Below are positions 1 to 11,033 of a stretch of 11,033 bases of DNA, in pieces. Under the pieces are notes generated by a model. The model did no database searches. It was given only the letters and a program-made list of their open reading frames with translations, and had not been told where the DNA came from. The DNA is from Caldilinea sp. (GTDB lineage Bacteria > Chloroflexota > Anaerolineae > Caldilineales > Caldilineaceae): NCBI GenBank assembly GCA_025055055.1, contig JANWYX010000284.1, positions 1 to 11,033 of the forward strand, read 5' to 3'. Each line of letters begins with the position of its first letter. Position 1 is the stretch's first letter. Both the position numbers and the translations under genes were made by a program.

Positions 1-1188
<1,188 letters not shown>

Positions 1189-1215
1189 AGTTGCTCCTTT
1201 CTAACCCAAAATGAT

Positions 1216-1309
1216 GGAAGTTGCGCAGTAGGCTTCTATGCCTTCCGGGAAGCTCCAAGCTTCCTGAAAGGTTTATGCTACGAAAGAGTCTCGCAACTGC
1301 GCAACTCCC
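1216..1309 (-). repeat. Nested inverted repeat in the M20 leader (candidate cis-regulatory RNA structure)
   Basis: The outer arms at 1216-1229 and 1296-1309 are complementary over 13 of 14 bases, including a perfect 11-bp core (AGTTGCGCAGT at 1219-1229, ACTGCGCAACT at 1296-1306). Inside is a second hairpin. Its 7-bp stem is GGAAGCT (1248-1254) with AGCTTCC (1258-1264) and a 3-nt loop, extended by CCTT (1241-1244) with AAGG (1268-1271). As minus-strand RNA this would be a stem with internal hairpin ending about 15 nt before the M20 Shine-Dalgarno. I match no known riboswitch or T-box consensus. Confidence 0.5.
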
Positions 1310-1395
1310 ATGGTGCATTGCCGAAAAAGATGTTCACGACAGAAACGCCAAAGAACTCTTATCATCGTTCGCCGGCCTGATGCAAAATTTCCATC

Positions 1396-1401
1396 ATTAT
1401 A
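1396..1401 (-). promoter_or_regulatory. Candidate -10 box (TATAAT) for the M20 amidohydrolase gene
   Basis: A perfect TATAAT hexamer reads on the minus strand about 200 nt upstream of the M20 start codon. The best upstream partner is GTGAAA (1417-1422), but its 15-bp spacing is short and it matches TTGACA poorly. If used, the transcript would begin near 1389 and its long leader would contain the 1216-1309 inverted repeat. Assigned from the hexamer and position only. Confidence 0.35.
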
Positions 1402-1448
1402 ACGCGCCCGCGTTCTTTTCACTGTGGGAACCCTTCCGCCCGAGGGCG

Positions 1449-2462
<1,014 letters not shown>

Positions 2463-2511
2463 GTTTCCGGCGATTCAGGCATTGACGGTTTTGGAGAGAA
2501 TAACTTCGCTC

Positions 2512-2588
2512 AAAAATTCGCCGCAGAGGCGCAGAAAGCACAAAACTTTGAGGCGCTTTTTCTCTGCGTCTCTGCGGTGCCAAATTTT
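2512..2588. repeat. Imperfect inverted repeat with CTCTGCG/CGCAGAG arms (dispersed-repeat or MITE-like; possible terminator)
   Basis: The left arm CCGCAGAGGCGCAGAAAGC (2521-2539) pairs with a right arm around 2555-2577 containing CTCTGCGTCTCTGCGG (2562-2577). Flanking A/T stretches (AAAAATT from 2512, AAATTTT to 2588) also pair, giving an overall arm of about 28 nt with small bulges. It lies entirely between the dioxygenase stop and the dehydrogenase start. The CGCAGAG-n-CGCAGAG pattern resembles a dispersed intergenic repeat I recall from Chloroflexota, cyanobacteria and others. On the minus strand the hairpin is followed by AATTTTTG, so it could also end the dioxygenase transcript. Confidence 0.65.
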
Positions 2589-2602
2589 GGTCAAGACCGA
2601 TC

Positions 2603-3562
2603 TTACACTAACGGTTTCAGATGCGCCTCAATTTCCGCGCGATGCGGCTCCAAGAAAGGTGGCAGCGAGAGTCGCTCGCCGAGATGCGTCAGCGGCTCAT
2701 CGACTGTGAAGCCCGGCCCGTCGGTCGCCAGCTCGAAGAGGATGCCGTTCGGTTCGCGGAAGTAGATGCTGCGGAAATAGTAACGATCGATGACGCCGCT
2801 GGTTTGGACGCCGAGGCTGCGCAGGTGCACCTCCCAGGCGTTGTGCTCCGCCACCGTCGGCACGCGGAAGGCGACATGATGCACGCCGCCCGCACCGAGC
2901 CGGGCGCGCGGCAGGTCGGGACGAACGGCGACATGCAGCTCGGCCGCAGGGCCTTCGCCGTCCATGCTGAAGACATGGATGCGATGCTGCGGCGCCTCCG
3001 GGTTCGCATAGGTACGCGCCTCCTCCATTCCCATTGCTTGCGTCAACAGAGCTGCGGTCGGGGCTAGATGAGCAACGGTCATCGTGATCGGGCCAAGGCC
3101 GCGGATCTGATACGCAACGGGAACAGGGCTGTCCGGCCACGGTGCGCCCTCTCCAAGGCCGTCGTCGTCGACCAAGCTGAGCCGCTGTCCCTCGAAATCC
3201 TCGAAGTCTAGTACGAAACGTCCGTCGCGTTCCATCACTTCACCGTGCTGCACTCCGAATTCCTGAAATCGCTCCGCCCACCAGGCTAGCGCATGGGCGC
3301 CGGTGACGCGCAGTCCGGTGCGCGTAATGGATTGCCCCCCGCGACGCTCCCTCGGCATGGTCGGCCAATCGAAGAAGGTCAGATCGCTGCCGGGAGTCGC
3401 CATACCATCGCCGTAGAACAGATGATATGCGCGTACGTCATCCTGATTGACGGTCTTTTTGATCAGCCGCATGCCCAGGGTGCGCGTATAAAAGCGGACG
3501 TTTTGGCTCGCTTGGGCCGTGACGGCGGTCAGATGATGAACGCCGGTCAGTTTGAGATTCAT
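2603..3562 (-). CDS. Ring-cleaving dioxygenase, VOC/glyoxalase superfamily (MhqO/MhqA-like)
   Basis: A 319-residue protein with two tandem vicinal-oxygen-chelate modules, the usual size for MhqA/MhqO-type hydroquinone-cleaving dioxygenases. The N-terminal module opens with GVHHLTAVTAQASQNVRFY and continues through LGMRLIKKTVNQDD and YHLFYGDG (about 5-130). The C-terminal module has GGVHHVAFRVP (225-235) and the metal-ligand Glu in NGILFELATDGPGF (E277). The likely Fe(II) or similar metal set is a His of the first HH pair (9/10), a His at 228/229 and E277. Family role: cytosolic opening of hydroquinone-type aromatic rings in quinone or aromatic detoxification. I chose ATG 3562, not the upstream in-frame start at 3607, because AAAAGGAG sits 7 nt before it and GVHH then falls at residue 7 as usual. 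The leader is dense in operator-like repeats, consistent with inducible control by a MarR-type repressor not present in the window. Confidence 0.93.
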   Translation of the reverse strand: MNLKLTGVHHLTAVTAQASQNVRFYTRTLGMRLIKKTVNQDDVRAYHLFYGDGMATPGSDLTFFDWPTMPRERRGGQSITRTGLRVTGAHALAWWAERFQEFGVQHGEVMERDGRFVLDFEDFEGQRLSLVDDDGLGEGAPWPDSPVPVAYQIRGLGPITMTVAHLAPTAALLTQAMGMEEARTYANPEAPQHRIHVFSMDGEGPAAELHVAVRPDLPRARLGAGGVHHVAFRVPTVAEHNAWEVHLRSLGVQTSGVIDRYYFRSIYFREPNGILFELATDGPGFTVDEPLTHLGERLSLPPFLEPHRAEIEAHLKPLV

Positions 3563-3600
3563 GTGGTGGCTCCTTTTGAATTTGGTCGCGCTCCATCGGG

Positions 3601-3626
3601 TAGACAAACTCCATCAAGTTTGTGTA
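3601..3626. promoter_or_regulatory. Operator-like inverted repeat close to the dioxygenase start
   Basis: Arms TAGACAAACT (3601-3610) and AGTTTGTGTA (3617-3626) are complementary at 9 of 10 positions around a 6-nt spacer. The element ends about 24 nt before the dioxygenase Shine-Dalgarno (3570-3577). Its AT-rich arms and spacing resemble sites of dimeric MarR/TetR-type regulators, or it could form an RNA hairpin in the leader. No regulator gene lies in the window. Confidence 0.45.
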
Positions 3627-3628
3627 GA

Positions 3629-3659
3629 CCATCCCGGAGCCCGGAAACGTCCGGGATGG
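3629..3659. repeat. Perfect 10-bp inverted repeat (hairpin) in the dioxygenase leader
   Basis: CCATCCCGGA (3629-3638) and TCCGGGATGG (3650-3659) are exact reverse complements with an 11-nt loop. The GC-rich stem would be stable in RNA. It lies between the AlaX stop (3739) and the dioxygenase start (3562). It lacks a following U-tract on either strand, so a classic intrinsic terminator is unlikely. An attenuator-like leader hairpin or a protein site is possible. Confidence 0.55.
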
Positions 3660-3685
3660 GGGATGACGAGCAACCGTGCAACGTT

Positions 3686-3729
3686 ATCTCTTTTCTCGAG
3701 AAATAGAGATCTCTCGAGAAATCTCTATT
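3686..3729. promoter_or_regulatory. Tandem TCTCGAGA palindromes: candidate operator for the dioxygenase gene
   Basis: TCTCGAGAAA occurs twice, 18 bp apart (3694-3703, 3712-3721). The first lies in a perfect 12-bp palindrome (TTTCTCGAGAAA, 3692-3703). Between the copies is a perfect 10-bp palindrome (AGAGATCTCT, 3705-3714). AATAGAGAT (3702-3710) pairs exactly with ATCTCTATT (3721-3729). ATCTC (3686-3690) also faces GAGAT (3706-3710). From memory, the Bacillus MhqR operator is an ATCTCGA...TCGAGAT-type inverted repeat upstream of mhqO-family dioxygenase genes, so the match to a gene of the same type is suggestive. That this is an MhqR/MarR site is inference. Confidence 0.5.
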
Positions 3730-3738
3730 GTGCGGATC

Positions 3739-4956
<1,218 letters not shown>

Positions 4957-5006
4957 GGTCGGCTTTTCTAAGCTATAGAGCACATGGCGTGAAAGCCAAT
5001 CTAGGT

Positions 5007-5012
5007 TACAAT
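5007..5012 (+). promoter_or_regulatory. Candidate -10 box (TACAAT) upstream of the small ORF and phosphatase
   Basis: GTTACAAT ends at 5012, exactly 8 nt before an ATG at 5021. The same motif and spacing occur before the metallophosphoesterase ATG at 7422. Transcription starting about 7-8 nt after the box would begin at or next to the ATG, giving a leaderless message. I see no convincing -35 box. It lies in the divergent region between the AlaX and phosphatase genes. Confidence 0.4.
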
Positions 5013-5020
5013 GGTTCCCC

Positions 5021-5115
5021 ATGAAAAGGATGTCCGATGAAACACAATTCGCAACCGCACAACACCAGCCATTGCATATGTTGCGGACGGTATTGCATTC
5101 GATCAGGAACGATCC

Positions 5116-5119
<4 letters not shown>
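5021..5119 (+). CDS. Possible 32-residue leaderless ORF overlapping the phosphatase start
   Basis: An ORF of 32 codons begins with ATG AAA AGG ATG at 5021, 8 nt after the TACAAT box, and ends with TGA at 5117-5119. Its stop overlaps the phosphatase start in an ATGA junction, the layout used for translational coupling. The peptide (MKRMSDETQFATAQHQ at its start) has no motif I recognise. A second, out-of-frame 42-codon ORF at 5037-5165 is a competing candidate. The evidence for expression is only architectural. Confidence 0.25.
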
Positions 5120-5755
<636 letters not shown>

Positions 5756-5757
<2 letters not shown>

Positions 5758-5773
5758 AGCGTGGGCGCGCTTC
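5756..5773. terminator. Weak hairpin at the 3' end of the phosphatase gene
   Basis: GAAGCG (5756-5761) pairs with CGCTTC (5768-5773) across a 6-nt loop, starting within the stop codon. GTGTTGTAAAG follows instead of a U-run, so termination would be inefficient. I see no better terminator in the 92 bp between the convergent phosphatase and galK genes. Confidence 0.25.
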
Positions 5774-5790
5774 GTGTTGTAAAGTCCGTG

Positions 5791-5816
5791 TTTCGTAGCT
5801 ACATTTCGTAGCTACA
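5791..5816. repeat. Two tandem copies of TTTCGTAGCTACA
   Basis: The 13-bp unit occurs at 5791-5803 and 5804-5816 with no mismatch. Each copy contains the 8-bp palindrome GTAGCTAC, so either strand can form small cruciforms or serve as a dimer-binding site. It lies between two convergent genes, a usual place for dispersed palindromic repeats and unusual for an operator. Confidence 0.7.
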
Positions 5817-5849
5817 GATGGAACAGGTAACGCGCTCCCCTACTCTTTT

Positions 5850-7031
<1,182 letters not shown>

Positions 7032-7077
7032 GGGGTTTATCCTTTGTGTTTGACATCGGCGGTTCTTTTTCCGAAAA

Positions 7078-7107
7078 AGTATACCAGATGTCAGGTTGAA
7101 TCGTCAG
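7078..7107 (-). promoter_or_regulatory. Candidate galK promoter
   Basis: On the minus strand, TATACT (7078-7083) is a near-consensus -10 box. CTGACG (7102-7107) gives a 4-of-6 match to a -35 box at 18-bp spacing. Directly downstream, CTTTTTC (7065-7071) and GAAAAAG (7073-7079) form an inverted repeat with a 1-nt centre. It overlaps the expected transcription start and could be a small operator. Position relative to galK (about 40-nt leader) is sensible. Confidence 0.45.
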
Positions 7108-7383
7108 CATCTGCCTTGTGCGCTAGGAGCAATCTCCCCTGAGGCGGTGAAACGACCGGATGGACGGGTTCAACGGATCGGCCAAAAAGTAAAATCGCCG
7201 CTGAATAGGAGAGGGCGGCTCTTAAAAACAAGCTGTGCAAGCGAGCAAACCGTCTGCCGAGCGCCAGCGGCAAGGAGTCGACCGGGGTTGTCGCAATCAC
7301 CCATGTGCTCATGAACGAGGAGATTTCCGATGTGCGACAGCGGAGAAAATTCCTCTCGAAACAGTTGACGTAATCATCCCATT

Positions 7384-7413
7384 TTGGGACGCGCTTCCCG
7401 CCGGTGTTACAAT
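7384..7413 (+). promoter_or_regulatory. Candidate promoter of the metallophosphoesterase-HD-rimO operon
   Basis: TTGGGA (7384-7389) and TACAAT (7408-7413) are spaced by 18 bp. The -10 box ends 8 nt before ATG 7422. No Shine-Dalgarno precedes that ATG, so the message is probably leaderless. The same GTTACAAT-8 nt-ATG layout occurs at 5005-5023. Confidence 0.5.
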
Positions 7414-7421
7414 CGGATCCG

Positions 7422-8071
7422 ATGCGCGTCCTGGCAATCAGCGATAAGGTGGAGCCGATTTTATACAGCGCCGGCATCAATCGCCGCGTGGGGCCGATCG
7501 ACCTCGTGATCAGCTGCGGCGATCTGCCCCATTACTATATTGAGTATATCATGACTATGACCGGACGTCCGACCTACTATGTGCACGGCAACCACGCGCG
7601 CGAAGTGGAATACCACAGCCGGGGCAGCGGCGACGCCTGGCGCGCCGTGAACGAACCGTTGGGCGCCGTCAACCTGCACATGCGCACTGCGCGCGAAGAT
7701 TCGTTGTTGTTGGCGGGGTTGGAGGGATCGATTCGCTACAACAATGCGCCGCGCTTTCAATACACCGATCTCGAAATGATGCTCAACATTTTGCGCCTGG
7801 CGCCGAAACTGATTGCCAATCGAGCTCGCTATGGGCGATATCTGGACGTGTTGGTCGCCCACTCGCCTCCGTGGGGCATTCATGACCAACCCGATCGCCC
7901 CCATCAAGGCTTTAAGAGCTTTCTGACCTTTATGCGATGGTTTCGCCCCCGTTACCTGTTGCATGGTCATATTCATCTCTATCGCCGTGATGTGGTGACG
8001 CAAACGCGCTATCTGGACACCGAAGTGATCAACGTCTATCCCTATCGAATTTTGGAGCTGGAGCCAAGAGA

Positions 8072-8075
<4 letters not shown>
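7422..8075 (+). CDS. Metallophosphoesterase, calcineurin-like superfamily, atypical first motif
   Basis: A 217-residue protein carrying the calcineurin-type motifs in order: D8 in ISDKVE, GD at 33-34 (SCGDLPHYYIEYI), GNH at 56-58 (VHGNHA), H147 in VAHSPP, and HGHIH at 181-185. It should be a cytosolic dinuclear-metal phosphoesterase. The first motif is normally DxH but here reads D-K-V, so one metal ligand is missing or replaced. ATG 7422 was preferred over a GTG at 7404 because the latter overlaps the candidate -10 box. The gene ends in an ATGA overlap with the HD-domain gene and heads the operon that ends in rimO. The substrate is unknown; partners suggest a nucleotide or phosphate-housekeeping role, but that is inference. 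Confidence 0.9.
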
Positions 8076-8709
<634 letters not shown>

Positions 8710-8713
<4 letters not shown>

Positions 8714-10203
8714 AATACCATCTGGTTACCCTGGGGTGCCCGAAAAATAAGGTGGATAGCGACGGCATCGAGATGCTGTTGCAGGGCGCACGGTATCGTC
8801 CAACCGAACGCGCTCAAGACGCCGATGTTTTGATTGTGAACACCTGTGGTTTTTTGGAGGCTGCCAAGGAGGAGTCGATCGGCGTCTTGCAGGAGTTGAG
8901 CCGACGCAAACGCAAACATCAAATTCTGGTTGCGGCCGGTTGCCTTGTTCAACGCAACGGCGCCGAAGTAGTCGAACGCGTGCCCAAGGTGGACGGTCTG
9001 CTCGGCACGCGGCGCTGGATGGAGGTGCTGGCGCTGATCGCCCAAATCCGCAACGGCAAGGAGCGACGCCGCCTTGAACGCTATGCCCTGCTTGGCGAAT
9101 CCGAAACGGCTAGGGTGGAATACCTCGGGGAGCGCCTTGTTCCTGCGCTCTTGGGCGATCCGGCCACCGACTTCACCGCACCGACGCCGCGGCCACCTGT
9201 CGTCGCCGGCAGCGCTTATCTCAAGATTTCAGATGGCTGCAATGCGCCCTGCGCCTTCTGCACGATTCCCTCTTTCAAAGGCAAGTTGCGTAGCCGACCG
9301 TTAGAGGCGGTTGTGGATGAGGCGGTTGCCCTGGTGCAGGCAGGCGCCAAGGAGCTGGTCATCGTCGCTCAGGACACCACCGACTACGGCCGTGATTTTG
9401 GAGAACCGAACAGCTTGCCCCGTCTGCTTTCTGCCATCTGCCACCGCACAGACGACCGCTTACGTTGGGTGCGGCTGATGTACGCCTATCCCGGCCACGT
9501 GAGCGACGAGCTAATTGAGGTAATGGCCGGCCAGCCCAAAATTGTTCCCTACCTCGACATGCCGTTGCAGCACGGCGACCCGCGCACGTTGCGCCGCATG
9601 CGCCGTCCGAGCAAGCTGGAGATGGTCTACGAGCATATCGAGAAGCTGCGCGCCGCCATGCCCGCAATTGCCCTGCGCACCACCTTCATCGTGGGGTACC
9701 CCGGCGAGACCGAAGAGGAATTCGCCGGACTGCTGGACTTCGTGCGCGCCATCGAGTTCGACAAGGTAGGCGCTTTCACCTTCAGCCCGGAGCCGGGAAC
9801 GCCGGCGGCGGAGCTGCCCGACCAGGTGGACGACGAGGTCAAACAGGAGCGCTATGCGCGGCTGATGGAAGTGCAACAGCCGATCAGCCTGCGCAAGAAC
9901 CAGGCGCAGGTCGGCAAGTTGCTCGACGTGCTGGTGGAAGGCGAAGGGCGGGTTGCAGGCAGCGGCGAACCCCTACTGCTGGCGCGCTCCTATCGAGATG
10001 CGCCGGAGATCGATGGGCTGGTGCTGATTCCGGGCGTGCGCGGCGCAGCGCCGGGCGAGATGATGCAAGTGCTCATCAACGGCGCTATGGAGTACGATCT
10101 GGTCGGGGAGCCGGTGGTGAGCGAGACGTTTTCCAGCAGGCGCTCGGCGCCGATTGCGCTCAGCGCAGAGGGAAACAACGAGCCAGCCGCCCGTGCACGC
10201 TAA
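8710..10203 (+). CDS. rimO: Ribosomal protein S12 (aspartate-beta) methylthiotransferase
   Basis: A 497-residue radical SAM methylthiotransferase that installs the beta-methylthio group on a conserved Asp of ribosomal protein S12. The N-terminal UPF0004 domain binds one [4Fe-4S] cluster with C10 (TLGCPKNKVDSD, the RimO version of this motif), C46 (NTCGF) and C78 (AAGCLVQR). The radical SAM CxxxCxxC is C177/C181/C184 (SDGCNAPCAFC). Later landmarks are LMYAYPGHV (256-264), PYLDMPLQHGD (280-290) and RTTFIVGYPGETEEEF (323-338). A TRAM RNA/protein-binding domain spans about 396-466. LGCPKN and DMPLQH separate RimO from tRNA-modifying MiaB. About 30 residues after the TRAM domain form a low-complexity tail, longer than usual. 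The start is GTG 8710, with no strong Shine-Dalgarno of its own, overlapping the HD-gene stop; expression is probably coupled. Confidence 0.96.
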
Positions 10204-10215
10204 AGTCCGGCGCGC

Positions 10216-10869
<654 letters not shown>

Positions 10870-10939
10870 CCGCGCTGTGGCAAGCCTGTAGGCCGGTGGT
10901 CGTCGTGATCCGACGTAAATGTAATGATTGCGAATCGGG

Positions 10940-11032
10940 CTACTCAATGATGCGCCAGGTGGTGTCGATGACTGTCTCGTCTCCCTCCTGCGCCGACGTT
11001 TCCCCCTCTCGGCGTTGTCGGCGTTCGAGCGC
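10940..11032 (-). CDS. C-terminal 30 residues of an unidentified CDS entering from the right edge
   Basis: The minus-strand frame from the window edge stays open for 30 codons and ends with TAG at 10940-10942. The highly charged segment ends ETVIDTTWRIIE, a composition typical of a real bacterial C-terminus. Too little is visible to name a family. It ends about 70 nt before the MerR-like ATG on the same strand, so the two may share a transcript. Another frame of this edge is also open but reads as Arg/His-rich and less natural. Confidence 0.4.
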   Translation of the reverse strand, partial: ALERRQRREGETSAQEGDETVIDTTWRIIE

Positions 11033-11033
11033 T

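Larger units (their letters stand above)
1189..1448 (-). other. Leader/intergenic region between the M20 amidohydrolase and dehydrogenase genes
   Basis: This 260-bp stretch carries no credible gene. In transcription order on the minus strand it holds four elements. A GC-rich hairpin lies directly after the dehydrogenase stop (arms CGCCC 1437-1441 and GGGCG 1444-1448); it lacks a U-tract and is at best a weak terminator. A TATAAT box lies at 1396-1401. A nested inverted repeat occupies 1216-1309. The amidohydrolase Shine-Dalgarno is at 1194-1200. ORFs crossing this stretch have no recognisable protein character. Confidence 0.6.
7032..7421. other. 390-bp divergent intergenic region between galK and the metallophosphoesterase gene
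   Basis: Only promoters can be supported here: the galK promoter at the left and the TACAAT promoter at the right. ORFs crossing it have no family features. A 12-codon ORF at 7330 with a GAGGAG upstream is too short to call. I found no tRNA cloverleaf, riboswitch consensus or clear terminator. The middle, about 7110-7380, is otherwise featureless to me. Confidence 0.5.

Noticed and set aside
1437..1448. GC-rich hairpin after the dehydrogenase stop as an intrinsic terminator
   Set aside because: The stem is only 5 bp with a 2-nt (or 4-nt) loop and no following U-tract, so I do not call it as a terminator feature.
7160..7200. GGTTCAAC-like string suggesting a tRNA T-loop
   Set aside because: No acceptor stem, anticodon arm or D-arm could be paired around it.
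7330..7368. 12-codon ORF with GAGGAG upstream (possible leader peptide)
   Set aside because: It is too short to distinguish from chance, and the candidate promoter of the downstream gene lies after it.
7091..7480. 129-codon minus-strand ORF in the galK-metallophosphoesterase gap
   Set aside because: It has no recognisable domain, no ribosome site, and overlaps both candidate promoters and the start of the metallophosphoesterase gene.

Overview
The window is GC-rich, gene-dense bacterial DNA. It holds ten recognisable protein genes, plus the end of an eleventh entering at the right edge. Product types and style suggest an environmental, possibly thermophilic Chloroflexota bacterium (Anaerolineae/Caldilineae type). 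Clues are galK standing alone, a metallophosphatase-HD-rimO cluster, a MerR/coiled-coil protein, and promoters that seem to yield leaderless or short-leader mRNAs. This taxonomic guess is inference; no rRNA or other marker is present. I see no tRNA, rRNA, CRISPR array, insertion sequence, phage gene or integrase.

Left block, minus strand, transcribed right to left: an alanyl-tRNA editing protein of the long AlaX type (3739-4956), a two-domain vicinal-oxygen-chelate ring-cleaving dioxygenase of the MhqO/MhqA type (2603-3562), a D-2-hydroxyacid dehydrogenase-fold protein (1449-2462), and an M20D amidohydrolase (1-1188, last residues outside the window). Gaps of about 140-260 bp separate them, and each gap carries inverted repeats. 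They therefore look separately regulated rather than like one tight operon. The dioxygenase leader is the richest, with tandem TCTCGAGA palindromes, a perfect 10-bp hairpin and a third operator-like repeat. The M20 leader holds a nested stem structure.

Centre: a histidine-phosphatase gene (5116-5757, plus) diverges from the AlaX gene. It is preceded by a possible leaderless 32-codon ORF whose stop overlaps its start codon. It converges on galactokinase galK (5850-7031, minus); a 13-bp tandem repeat lies between them. A 390-bp gap (7032-7421) separates galK from the divergent right block and holds promoters for both directions.

Right block, plus strand: a calcineurin-type metallophosphoesterase, an HD-domain phosphohydrolase and the ribosomal protein S12 methylthiotransferase RimO. 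They are joined by 4-nt overlaps (ATGA, then GTGA), so this is a translationally coupled operon. It converges, with a 12-bp gap, on a minus-strand gene for a MerR-type HTH plus coiled-coil protein. The C-terminus of another minus-strand CDS lies just upstream of that gene.

Most of the window is ordinary housekeeping or accessory metabolism. I do not see a convincing new multi-gene defence or mobile system. The best leads are regulatory (the 1216-1309 and 3601-3729 leaders and the TACAAT-N8-ATG promoters), two enzyme-motif substitutions (Tyr for the catalytic Glu in the dehydrogenase; Val for the first-motif His in the metallophosphatase), and the uncharacterised MerR/coiled-coil protein.
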